From Membranipora membranacea (lineage: Eukaryota > Bryozoa > Gymnolaemata > Cheilostomatida > Membraniporidae), in the NCBI GenBank assembly GCA_914767715.1, contig OU612065.1:15066001-15130000 (forward strand): a stretch of 64,000 nucleotides of DNA. The letters run 5' to 3'. How positions within the stretch are numbered: position 1 is the first letter of the stretch; each line of letters begins with the position of its first letter. The position numbers and the translations under genes are program-made. Below are positions 50,138 through 62,718 of this stretch, in pieces. The notes beneath the pieces are model-generated. The model did not search any database and was not told the DNA's origin. It saw only the letters and a program-made list of their open reading frames with translations.

Positions 50138-50640
50138 ACATTAAAATGATACAATCCCAGTCTGTCTGGGTCAATCTTTCGAGATACTAGACCCAGTCTC
50201 CTTTTTACATCTGGGTACTGTGTGAACACAACATTGGGATGATCTGAGACCACCTGGGACTATATCTGGGACTATCTGGGACGATCCTAAACAATGTGAA
50301 CAGTACTATCCCAGACGAAAACCTAATTGTTTGTCTGGGATGAGTTTTACAATGTGAACATAAAACTGGGACCATCTGCAATGCCCTCCTTATGTCATCT
50401 TGGACAATGTTGACCACGCTTTAGCTGCCTCAACTGTAAGATTGCAAGATTTTTTTGCGGGCTTTTTTACTCCTTGCATAGTTAGGGATTCCAAGTTAGC
50501 GAAGTAGTATGTAGTTAAACATAGTGGGAAAGGAAGCAGTTTGTCTCTTACTAAAATTTCACGAAGTTTCAAGACGCGATCTAATCGCATCTGCACCAAA
50601 GTCCTTAGCTGCAATGTGACCTCATAATTTATCATGTATA
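50138..50640. other. Intergenic with imperfect CTGGGAC repeats
   Basis: CTGGGAT/CTGGGAC-type heptamers recur between about 50,160 and 50,375 on both strands, often as GGGAC-TATCT or inverted GTCCCAG. No gene was seen. It looks like a worn mobile element. Confidence 0.4.
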
Positions 50641-52439
50641 GTACACTTGTTTAGGATCACATTGCGGCCAAGAGATGAGCAGAACACTATCAATGGTAAG
50701 GCTGTAATTAATAATACACACACACATATTTTAACCAATCATGCCAGTTTCGCTAAAGAACATTGTCAGTGATTTAAAGTTAAAATAAGCTGGGTGTGTC
50801 TTACTTGTCATGGCACAATACCTTCCAAGTCTCACAACCTCAGTCACTGCCAATTAAAGCCTAGCATGAAGGTATAATGTTGAAACGACAGAGCAATTAA
50901 TACCGACTAGTTGAGACATTTTCTCAGTAGTGATCACTTTAGGTATCAAAACATTTGCAAAATTCCCACTACCCAAGAATCCTGTCAAGCTGTAAAACCC
51001 TGAGATTTTCTACAATGAGCGACTCTGTGACACATATAATCAAGGTGACCACTGGGGACAAGAGAGGGGCTGGAACAGACGGAAATGTAAGTAGATTAAA
51101 ATTTCAACAAGTTACTCATTTCAATTTAAATCAATCATTATTCCTAAAACGCCAAGATAACTGTTTGGTCAAAATAGTGAATGTTAGAATTCACAAATCT
51201 TGAAGTTTTGTTTATCATTTATATTATAGATCGCAGCTTCGCAAAATCTATATTGTTTACGTGCCCAACATCTTCCCAAACTCAAAAGAAGTTAGCCGAC
51301 ATTAATACTAAAACTTTTACAGATTTACATCAGTATGGCAGGCGATGATGGGGAATGGTGCAACGAGCATAAGCTGCATAAATTTTGGAGAAATAATTTT
51401 GAGAAGAGACATACAGACATTTTCAAGGTAAAGCGCCCAGATCTCAGAGAGGTTAAGGAAATCTGTGTTAGGCGAGGTGGAATGTGTCTGCTAGATAAAT
51501 GGTGAGTCTGAACTTTCAATGATTCCCCCCAACACCTTTTGTTCCAACCATGGCACATTATTTTTTGTGTAAATACCATATCTTCCTTATCCTACTGTCT
51601 GGTGAGATCTGTCCCATCTCTGACTTTCTGCTTTTATAAAGGTATCTTGAGAAGGTTACAGTGGAAACATTATCAACCAATTATATCACAGTATTCCCTG
51701 TGCTGCGATGGATAGGGACGCATGAAAAACTGATGCTGCATGAGTTTGACTCTTCACTGCCTATGTTTGAGAAAAATCCTCGTCAACGAGCTGCTGAACT
51801 TGAGAAAAGGCGCAAAGACTATGAGCTGGCAGAACACATTCCTGGAGGACCAAAACAGGTCAAACATATGCCAGAGGATGAACGCTTCAGCTTCGATTTT
51901 GTGGTATGTGTTCAAAAAAATTGCCAAAGTTAAAAAAGTATCCTGGCTCTACATAACAAATAAGTGTAGCAGCCAAACTTCAGTGTTCAGCTGTTGAGGG
52001 CCTGACGAGTGTATAAGTTCTAGGGTTCTATTCTAGTGCACTCATATAATTTCAATGCGTAGATAGTGTTCGTGGTAGTGAAAGGAATTCTACCCGCGGT
52101 ACGAGAGTTGGGTAAGATTTCAATTTCAAAAAAGGTAAGTTGGACAACGTAATTAGTCAAACCTGTCCATCAAAGCTAAGCGAAATTGGGTGCAGATGAT
52201 TTATATTGATAGAGTAGCACAGAACAAAGTCCTTGGCTAAATCAATCAGTCATGGACACTATATATAAATATATTATGCATATACATATTATACCACAAT
52301 AGTGTGCTGCAGGCTGTAACCAATTTTTTTTTTATGTTTTGTTCTACAAAATCGAACTTTTTATTCTCCCTAATTATATAACAATACGAATGGTGTGAGA
52401 TTGAATATATTTTATATGTTGCTGTTAAGTAAGAAACAG

Positions 52440-52650
52440 AAGATTGGGCTGCCCCTAAAGAGGGACGCAAGGTGCCCTAAATCCTCATACTGAGAATGTG
52501 ATAATTCCTAGAAAACTAGAATGCATCCTAGAGGTGAGGCCATAGAAAACCTCCTAATCGTGGGTGTGCAGCGAGCTGCTAAAACTGAACTGGCACTAAT
52601 CGGCCATTGGCAGGGACACTTTGATCTTAGCCAATAGGCCGAGAAGCGAT
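52440..52650 (-). other. U2 snRNA 5'-end-like segment in LOX3 intron 3
   Basis: On the minus strand starting at 52,650 the sequence opens ATCGCTTCTCGGCCTATTGG and continues CTAAGATCAAAGTGT. This matches the first about 34 nt of U2 snRNA with one substitution and one inserted base. After that the match stops: the branch-point-pairing region and the later U2 domains are not recognisable. It is therefore not a U2 gene but a chimeric pseudogene or a U2-headed retroelement; the downstream 170 bases are unidentified. Confidence 0.6.
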
Positions 52651-52977
52651 ATGTTTCATATGTTAGAATTAAAATGATATACAGTTCAGAGATCATTGGT
52701 AATGAAAACATAAGTTGTATTAGGGAACTTAGTGGCCTTACAGTTTTGGTGAACAAATCACCATCGCGCTAAGATTAAGATATAGTTCAGTGGTATTTCA
52801 CCACTCCAGAAGTGGACTGCAGCCGATGGCACACTTTGTCTAGGGTTGCCGTCCCTTACCAGCGTTAACAGGTTCCTGACCATTTTTAAACACCAGTTTG
52901 GATACCAGAGAATCAAGCTCTTGCTTGCCATTCATACCCATTAATTTACCGAATTTTAGAGCGTGTTGTGTGGGATT

Positions 52978-55897
52978 TGTTGAACCCACGAACGTCGCAA
53001 ACGTCAAAACGTCGCAATCTAGCGTTCCACTAACGTCGCAATCCCAAAAACGTCGTAACGAAGGGTTTTCATAACGTCGCAAACCCACAAACGTCGCAAT
53101 TTTTTAAACGTCGCAATAGCTCGAACCCACTAACGTCGCAAATGTCGCAACTCTACAAAAATGCCGAGTTGTCTTCTCATTTGATGCAAATTGGTGATGA
53201 TGATATGTTGCGAGATGTAGATAAGAGCATACGAACTTCAAAACACGGTGGGAGTTGAATATCAACGTTATAATATTGGGCTATGGATAATTGTTGAGTA
53301 TTTTTCAGGTTATTTGAATCATTTTTTTCACTTTCTTCATTGTTACCTCAGAATACATTAATGCTGTCATAAAAGGAACGCTAATCAACATCTAGCAGAT
53401 ATAGTGACATACCAATTGGTAGAGGATACGGATTTCAAAACACTATGGGAGTTGAAATATTGAGAATATTGTACCAATTTTTATCAGAGAAAAACATCCT
53501 AGGATCATGATAAGACTTGTTACATCAGAATTCGTTACTGCTGTCTTATACGGGATGCTTATCAAGATTTAGCACGAGTAAGGCGAATATCTGCATACAT
53601 GTCAAGCTTGAAATATACTTTCATGTTTGATAAAGGCTATGCTTTTACACTACTTGAAATACCAGAAAAAATATTAAATCATTTATGCATGAACCGCTTC
53701 ATCTCTTTATGACTTATCCTTTATCTACTGACTAAGGAATTTTTACATCATTCCAAAGATGAAACTTCATGGTTTTTATACAAAGTTTATGATAATAAAA
53801 CCTAAACTGGATACTATAAGAAGCATTAGCATACAATAGGTAGCGATTTTAGAACATTGAATTGCGTAATGGCAATTGTGTTCTTATCACTCTGTAATCT
53901 AGAGTGCTCTAGCAACTTCGCTTTTAATTTTTACAGTCTTATGAAAATTTGAATGTACCACGATAGGTTGTAGAATTAAATGCAGTTTGTAAACTCAAAT
54001 CCTGGTCGAAGAAATTTGAGTTATGGGCAGGGACCTTGACTGTGGACTGCAGATCAATGATAGTGCAATTGAAAATTTACAGAATTTAATATCACTTTGT
54101 GACAAAGGGGCTCATTGTTAATGGCCATGGTTATATAATATATTAATCAAGTCAAATTCTAAATTCTCAAGAGCATGGCAAACAGTAGCCTGTCTTGACA
54201 AGCATTGCTTGAAGGAGGGGGGAACTCCTCCGGCAAAGCTTGTCAAGACAGGGTAAGGAGCCAGCAGATGATTTTTTGAGATATCGTGATTGGCTTGTTT
54301 AGTATTGAAATCAATTGATAAAATTTGCAGCTCAACTGTGCCTGGGTACCCAAAGACCATTATCCTACCTCTAAAAATCCACCTTGCTTTTTTCTATCTA
54401 GCCAGCATGTGAAACAGTATCTATCTATTCTACCTATACATACAGTGGGCTGCCTACTACCTATGGTATGGAAGAGGGGTCAATGAATAAAATAGAAAAG
54501 AGCTAAGTAGATCTGCTGTAGCCTTATTCATCTGATTATCCATTGTGTTAAATAAATCTAACATGGTAAACCAGCGCCTATACCATATATATAAATATAT
54601 AGATTCAAATCTGTGCTTTTAAGTGTCATCTGTGTGTATTTGGCCCCAACTAAGTGTCACTCAAAAATAAGGAGTCATTTTATATGACCCACAAAAAAAT
54701 CATGTTGGACATCCTTAACCCAATAGTAATTAATGGTAGATAAAATAGCCTGACATGGTCGGACAACTCCAATGCAAAGATATGCCCTACACACTGATAG
54801 CCACTATATATATATATATATATGAATGACTGATTGTCCAGGGTTTTTATGGGTACAATAGTGGGATATATAATGTATGACACTTTATTGCACAAATGTG
54901 TGTATATATATATTTATATATATAAGACAAAATATTCACATGGCACACAATATTGTCTAGGCACACAGGTTTTTGTTTCCATTGATCAAGCTTCACAATA
55001 AACACGCTCAGGGCTCTCTGATGGTAGTTCATGTGCATCTGTTTGTAACCAAGATTTATGCATGTTCAACCAGGGAGAATAGAATTACTCTCTACCATAA
55101 CATTTTATTTCATAAGTAGGATGTAGAAAACATAGTTATGAGTTATCCTATTTTTAATTTGTGAGGGAACAACTCCCAATGAAATTAAAAAATTGAAAAA
55201 TTGTTACCTTTATCCGAGCATCGTCGATCGTTATAATGTAACAGCTCAAACTTACATGGTACATGATATAAAAAAGAAATTGACTTGATTCATCTGGGAA
55301 AACCAAAGCGTTTAGTCACGGGAATGATGTAACATTTTTTTATTGATGGATTAAGGCTATGTCAGCAAGAGGAAAAAATATAGCACTCAATCCACCTGTG
55401 TCAATACCTCTTGACGATTTCAATCATTGGCTAAATGAAACATTAAGGCACATTACAAATTGGTATGTCACTATAACTGCTAGATGTTGGTTAGCATCCC
55501 TTTTATGACAGCATTAATGGATTCTGAGGTAACAATAAAGGAAGTGAAAAAAATGATTCAAATAACCTGAAAAATACTCAACAATTATCCAAAGCACGAT
55601 ATATAACATTGATATTCAATTCCCCACCGTGTTTTGAAAATCCTATGCTCCTATCTACGTCTCGCAACAAATCATCATCACCAATTTGCATCAAATGAGA
55701 AGACAACTCGGATTTTTTGTTGAGTTGCGACATTTGCGACGTTAGTGGGTTCGAGCTATTGCGACATTTAAAAAATTGCGACGTTTGTGGGTTTGCGGCG
55801 TTATAAAAACCCTTCGTTGTGACGTTTTTGGGATTGCGACGTTAGTAAAACGCTAGATTGCGACGTTTCGACGTTTGCGACGTTTGTGGGTTCAACA
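52978..55897. mobile_element. 2.92-kb long-TIR element with AACGTCGCAA sub-repeats
   Basis: The ends TGTTGAACCC and GGGTTCAACA are perfect inverse partners, flanked by a 5-bp duplication GGATT (52,973-52,977 and 55,898-55,902). The inverted arms are about 440 bp (to about 53,420 and from about 55,458). The outer 180 bp of each arm hold at least seven copies of AACGTCGCAA or its complement plus variants. The 2-kb centre has no transposase-like frame. A 70-bp hairpin with CCTGTCTTGACAAGC lies inside near 54,190. The whole element sits in intron 3 of LOX3. The 5-bp duplication with TG..CA ends fits no DNA transposon superfamily that I can name with confidence. Confidence 0.82.
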
Positions 55898-58800
55898 GGA
55901 TTCCTGAATCATTAAGATGGGGAAACTGTCCAGTCATAACATACCAATTATAGAATGTCTGAAATAGTAATCATCATGGTACTTTTGTTGTCCTAGTGAT
56001 GCATAATAATTACTAGTGCTAGGACAGAAGATGTAGGCCAAACACGGCTACATCATAGCTTGAGCACTCAAGTACTTGGGTGAGCATTCAGCTAATAAAC
56101 AGCCGTAAGGAAATTGACAACTTAGTTGAAACTAGGCGCTGAGGTTCTGAGTTGTCTCTCCACAAAACAAAAGAAGCTGACATGTGAATTATTATTCTAT
56201 ATACCAATATCAATCATCTGTTTTCTGGAAAAAGTTGTAACATGTTAATAAACGACCGTTTCACTGACTAAGGCTTTATTTTGCAGTGGGACTTGAACAA
56301 ACTCAAACTACAAATGTTGGCAAAATCAGCTTACGCAACACTGACTACCCACAAATTTCAGGAGCTGAGTGACTTTGATCAGTTGTACGATGGTCACTTC
56401 TTCCCTGTGCCAGAGGTAACCCTAAATTCTTATGATCTAAATGGTCTTATGCATATGTGGTGTCACTTACAAAGTTGGGAGGTGGCGACTAAAGTTCGCC
56501 AGTATTCATATATGATGTTATTTGAAAATGGATTGATCATAAAGCTTTTTCATTTGACTGTATATATCATGCTGACGACAAATCTGAGACAGCACTGAAG
56601 GAAATGCTGCTAATGCAGTATTTTTCACAAATAGATAGAATTGGAACTATTTTTCTTATCAACCGCTTTAACCACTTATGAACCACATAGAATGTCAGTG
56701 TGTTTGCTAGGATAAACTCAAAATACTTATTTTTCTCCCAGTCATGGCCCTCTCCCTTTCAATACATATAGATCAATCCCCTCTTTTATATCTAGAAACC
56801 TTGAAATAATTATTTTTGTAGTTATTATGGCATTATCCATGGCTGTTCTGATGTTATCGTTAAATGTGTTCTAGGGCCATATTGATTGGAAATGTGATAT
56901 GAGCTTTGGAAACCAGAGGCTAAATGGATGCAACCCTACTAACATCAAGTTGTGCCAGAATATACCAGAGAAGTAAGCTCCGCAGTTCTACAACACAACT
57001 CACTACTATGACCACCACACTCTGTATATGTTATGAGTGTGAAGAATTTGAGTCCTGTTCCTCTATTTTTCAATGATGATTTGAATTATGCCATTCAACA
57101 TTATAAAAGCTCCAAAAGTGAAAATAGAAATTATGAAAGCAGAACTCTGAAGTAATAAATATGTAATCTGGTTATTAAAAAAATACAAACGCATCTTAAC
57201 TTACCCGACTGAATTATCAATTTTTAATAGTCAAACTTAGTCTTTCCACCTAGTTAAAAATATTTTGATTCTGATTTTATTTCATTTGGTATCCTATTTA
57301 CTTCATTTTTAGCTTTGCTGTGACTGAGGAGATGATCAAGCCTTTCCTGGAAGGTAACAACTTGAAGGATTTGTTGGAGAGCAAGAAAATTTACCTTATT
57401 GACTTGAACTACCTGGTAGATATGGAATGTAATCATGGTAGGAAGGTGAGTTAGAAGTTAACATGTCATTTTGTCTTTTCTGCATTATGCATTATGATGT
57501 CACAGTCTCCCGAAAGTGCAACAAGAAACAAGCACATCCGGGAGACTGATATTATCATAATGCAGAGAATGGGAGTTACCTTTCCTTATGGAGGCACTTT
57601 TTCCACCATCAATACTTCATGCCAAGTAGAGCATCGAATCTTTTTACCATGTAAATCTGACAAAACCTTATCATATGTGAATGCCTGACTATAAAATGCA
57701 TTGGTCTTTGGGTAGTCTTTAATATTCATTAACTACTAGAAGTTCTCTGGTTCTAGCTGTGCGGACCATACGGACTGTTTTACTCCAACAAAGCTGGAAT
57801 GCTTATGCCGCTGGCAATACAACTTATGCCAGAACCTGCTGAGGACAACCCGGTGATTATTGACTGCATTCATTCAAGACTTCCTCTGACCTTATAAATG
57901 TGTGCCTAGTGTCTAGCATTACTTTGATTTCTCAGAAAACTCACAAAAGAACTCAACCTGTAGATTTAAGTAGAGCTACAACAGCAGAATCAACAGGCTT
58001 TTGAGGCACTCATTGCCAAACACTTTTTATTACAAAGAGTGATATGATAATGAAAATCAAAAAAGCCCGAACTAACATGAATTATATTATGTACACTGCA
58101 AAGGTGCTGATGTTCATTCTATAACTCATAATAAATGGAATGCTGACAATTTTAGGTGTTTTTACCATCCGATCCTGAGAACACATGGTTGTTGGCTAAG
58201 ATGTGGTTCAATCTTTCCGATGCATCTCAACATCAATCTATTACACATCTAGGTTAGTTGTGGACTTTAATTGAAAAAATGCCAGTAAGATTTGGTCGAT
58301 CAGCTCGGCAGTCTATGTCATGTTTGGTGTGCAATCAAAATCTATGGAAATTATTCAGGAGTTTGTCCTTTTGGATAAGTCTTTATAATAATCATGGATC
58401 TATTACCAACACAGTCTTGATTTCTAGCTTCATCATAGATTTATCCTGCTGATTTTTCAATATAACAATATTTGAAATACTATTTACAAAAAAGTTTCAT
58501 GGTATTCTCATTTAATTACAGGCTTGCTATGGAATCAGTGGTCGTTTGTACGCACCGTCAACTCTCAGCATCGCATCCGATGTTCAAATTATTGATACCC
58601 CATTTTCTCTACCTGATTGCTATAAATACGTAAGTTGAACTTCTTCCTTGCCGTTTCATTCATCAGTTACTTACAAGGGCAGGTAAAACCTGTAATATTC
58701 AAGATAACATAAATGTTTTTCCCTGAATCTGTTTCTATCTTGCAGTCACTCCATGAGTCCTGAGACTTTACAATGCACATTTTGATCACTTGTAGGAGAG

Positions 58801-61195
58801 GTGTAAGTTACCTTATTTCACCAGGAGGATGGGCTGATAAGACCATGACTATTGGGAGGTCTGGCTTGTTTGACATTATGAGACATGGTTGGGCAAACTG
58901 GGATGTTGTAGAGCGAGGTAACATAGTGAATGATCTCCGTAAGAGAGGAGTTGATGATGTTGAGGCCTTGCCAAACTACCACTACCGAGATGATGCTCTT
59001 CTTCTGAGGGAAGCGATCATCAAATATGTCGCCAATATTGTCACTGCAATTTATGGTAAGTGAGTACTGCGTCTGGAGACACTATACAGGGTCAAAAGTG
59101 GACTGGCAACAAAATCATGGCAATGCTGATGAATTTACAGTAATTAAGGAGAATTGAATAAAGTCATAAAAAATGAAGATTAAAGCTTACTAAAGGTTGT
59201 CACCTCATAAAACAAGAGGAAACAAGTTACGTATGATTGTGATGTTTGGCACCTTAGACTTGACACCATTTCTATTTGTAACAGATACTGATGAGAAACT
59301 CATTGCTGACTATGAGCTCCAAGCCTGGGTAGAGGAATTAGCAGAAGCTGGCCACAAGGTGCACTTTTATTATTTCATCAGCACCTTATCAGAAGGATTG
59401 GTAGAAAGGTTTTTAAAAACAGATTATTGATGCAGAAACCAATGACAGACAAAGTTTTCTTTTCTTAGCAAAATCCACTCAGAATGTTATAAAATAACTT
59501 GAGTGGTATTGTAACTGAGCCTTTTACCTGCCTTTCATCTTGATGGTTGAGCAAAGATATTGATCTCCTACAATCTTTTTAGGGTGTACCTTCACCAGTG
59601 AAATCCACTGAAAGCCTGACTGAGATACTCACAACGTTTATATTCACCGCTAGTGTCAGCCACGCAGCTGTCAACTTTGATATGTATAACGAAGTTGCAT
59701 TTCCACCAAACTACCCAACAATGCTGAATGGAGAGCAACCAAAGGATAAGGTATGATTTATATGCTGTTGTTAATAGTAGCATGTAATCTTTGGACTATT
59801 TAGGAGACTCTATAAATGTTGTGTAAAAGCATTCATAAATATTGTTTCTAGATTTTTTTAAGCCAGAGTTTTCCAGGAGGCCTTCCCATTAGAACGAGCA
59901 ATGGCTTTTTGAAACAAATTATTTCCATGAGGCAAGTTGGTACCCCGAAATCGCTCCATCAATGAGTGAACGATTTGGGAATGAGACGTCTGGCGGGTTT
60001 AGCTCACTTTGTGGTCAGTTTAAATTGAAAGTACTCCCCTCATGATTTTTTTTAGTGTTGGAAAAGTTAATTTTGCGATGACCATCACTGTATCTGGTGA
60101 CAGTGTTGTTGCTTACTTTGATGATGTGACTAGGAAAAGTGGGGGATTCTGCCTGCAGGATAGCCTTCTGCCATTATCATGAAAGGCAACTCCCAAAGTT
60201 CAAGGCTGTGAGATAAAAAAACCATGTTCCATTGAGACCCAAACATTTCCAAATTATGGGTTCCCATTGTTTTCCCAAATTAGGTACTCAGCCTAGATGA
60301 ATCAATTTAGGTCCTATGCTGAAGAGACAAACCTATGCCTCAACAGTTCGCATATGCGAAGAGTGCCTTTACCTAGTGATCAATACATTTCCAGAAACCA
60401 ATAGTGGCTTCAGAACGCAGGCTGAACTGATGCGATAGTGTTACTGCTATATCTATGGTTATCGCTCATTATCAATCATGATTCATTGTTGCTTGTTTTG
60501 CAGAATCCTATCACAACTCATCAGATTTTGAAAGCTTTACCGGACAGGAAACATACACTGAGCATAATGTGCATTTCAAAACTTCTCAGCCACAGACATA
60601 CAAATGAGCTATCAAACTTTGAAGTGCAGTATGCATATGACCCAATATCCCTGGCAGCATTAGAGCAGTAAGTCTAGATAAATTTCAATTCTTTGGTGAA
60701 TAATTGTGTCCCGTTGACTAGTTCCTCAGTCTAAGTGGGTAATAAGTTCCTGGGATGCTGGAAAAGCAACATTTCACATCAAATGTAGAATACAGGCACT
60801 ATACTCTTATATACCAAGCTAACTCCTATCTCCCTTGTCGCCAATACATCGCCTTTCAGAAATCAAATGTGAGATTTAAATGATATTGGTTTATGTGTGC
60901 TCTTATTATGCCCTTCCACCAGTCAGAGCTACTTTGTCTCCCGTCTGGTATTCTTTGTAATAATAATATTTGCGAAAAAATGTAACAGATACTTTCCCAA
61001 CTAAGATGTTCTGCTCCAACTAACATGTATTGTGTGTTATCTTTAAAAAATTCCATATCACAGTAATCTCTACTCTATAGGTTCAAAACAGACCTAGAAA
61101 AGGTGTCACAGACCATTGATGAAAGAAATTGTAAACGCGTCAAAAAGTATATCTATTAGAATCCCAGAGAAGTACCAAACTCAATCAGCATATAA

Positions 61196-62718
61196 CAAGA
61201 TGGCTAATCAAGGTCTTAGCAATGAACTGCCTCTCCTTCCACATGAGTTTATGGACTCAGGCCTGGAAATCTGTGATTCGACTGATAATACATTTATGCA
61301 TGTAATATGAGCTTTTGCATCTAGTCACATGATTTTGTTATCGTATGTCATATTGAGAAACACTGAGAAAGTGAATGTTTTATCTCATAAAGTGCAGTAC
61401 CCCTCAAACAGTAAAATTTGAAAATACTGTAGTTATAATGAATAATTTTCTAAATAATTTAGAAAATAATTCATGTATAGCCAATTATTGGCTATACATC
61501 AATATCCATCTTTTCTTTAGAATCAATATACAGTGTTTTGAATAAAGTTTGGTATATGGGTATCTTTTCTATTCTATCTATAGCCAATAATTGCTTTGTG
61601 GCGAAAGAAAAAACAATTTTCCCAGTATTTTTCAAAGCAGAGTCAATTCCATTCCACTGTTACAGCATTATAGACTGCCGATTAGAAATACAATGTTAAG
61701 TTATCCTTAAACGAGGATTGGCTCAGGATTGGGAAGAAACTGTCTATTAATGAATACTAAGAGGGTCATCAGCTTTATATGGTACAGATAAACCTGGAAA
61801 TAAGTTGCCAACTGGTTTAATTTGGTGGCCACTTCTCCATCGCACACGCAAACATATTGATCATTGCCATGTGCCCCAGAGGAGAATATAATGGCTAGAG
61901 TTTAGTTTGGCTCAATTAGAGGACGAAATGTAGACTATATTGAGTAAAAATTAGGTAGCAATAAATTTCACTACCTATTTCGAGCCTGTGCACCAAATTG
62001 CAAACTTTTCTCCCTGCAAATATTTTATTCATCTTGTCTGTAGCATAATATATGGCTTACAGGACTGACATATTTCTGAACTCAATATTGAAATGCCACC
62101 ACATACTTTTCACATGAGCCAAAGACATTTAGGTATGCAGGTTTTTTTCTAGACTTTTTAAGAACCTAATTCCGATATCATAATATGGAACCTGAAAACA
62201 GTGTCCTGAATATCAGAATCAATAAAACATATTTTTTCTCTTTCACTGCTCAGATGCTGCCTCTAGCATTCTACACTATATGAAGAGGAAAGCGAATAAA
62301 ACTAAGTAAAAGTCATAATCAAATACATAATGTATTACATATGGAACATAATACGGATCACTTCGCAGCAAAGGGATGAGCGGAACTTTATCAATGGGAA
62401 GGCTGTAATTAATAATACACGCATAGATATTTTAACCAATCATTCCAGTGTGGCTAAAGAACACTTGTCAGTAAATTGAAGTTGAAATAAACTGGGTGCA
62501 TCTTACTTGTAGTGGCACAATACCTACCAAGTCTCTTCACAACCATTCCTCTGTCACTGCCATTTTAAACCTAGCGTGGCTAAAACCGACTGAGCTTTTG
62601 ATACTGATTAGTTTTGGCCTATTCTCAGTAGTAATCAGTTTAGGTAGATCGAAATATTTGCAAGATACCAAATACCCAAGATACCCTGTCAAGCTGTAAA
62701 ACCCTGAAATTTTCTACA
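61196..62718. other. LOX3-LOX4 spacer with poly(A) signal and duplicated upstream region
   Basis: AATAAA at 61,541-61,546 is a likely 3' end for LOX3. A near-perfect palindrome of TAGCCAATTATTGGCTA lies at about 61,477-61,497. From about 62,360 to 62,718 the sequence is a diverged copy of 50,665-51,014 upstream of LOX3. It shares AAGGCTGTAATTAATAATAC, TATTTTAACCAATCAT and TCTTACTTGT in the same order, so it is probably the duplicated promoter/leader. No other gene was seen. Confidence 0.6.

Larger units (their letters stand above)
51015..61195 (+). pseudogene. Lipoxygenase LOX3, disrupted
   Basis: Homologous exons: 51015-51086, 51323-51501, 51642-51903, 56287-56415, 56875-56972, 57313-57445, 57757-57852, 58156-58252, 58522-58629, 58796-59055, 59285-59358, 59583-59750, 60504-60667, 61081-61195. 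All match LOX1/2 in phase and, apart from exons 1 and 9, in length. Exon 9 is 108 not 118 nt: ten bases are lost just after its start, which shifts the frame and removes the FTHL segment carrying the second iron-binding His. The shifted frame then meets a stop in that exon. Exon 14 has TAG at 61157-61159, 12 codons before the family end, so the C-terminal Ile ligand would also be lost. Other exons remain open; the third ligand pair reads SHAAVN. Intron 3 is 4.4 kb because of a 2.9-kb insertion. The N-terminus is MSDSVTHII, without the MGNxC motif. Recent pseudogene is the best reading; an assembly error or a catalytically dead product is less likely. Confidence 0.82.

Noticed and set aside
52616-52650. 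Functional U2 snRNA gene
   Set aside because: Only the first 34 bases match; the branch-point recognition region and later domains are missing.
53000-53150. CRISPR-like array of AACGTCGCAA repeats
   Set aside because: Repeats are 10 bp, irregularly spaced and mirrored at 55,730-55,890; they are arms of an inverted-repeat element in an animal genome.
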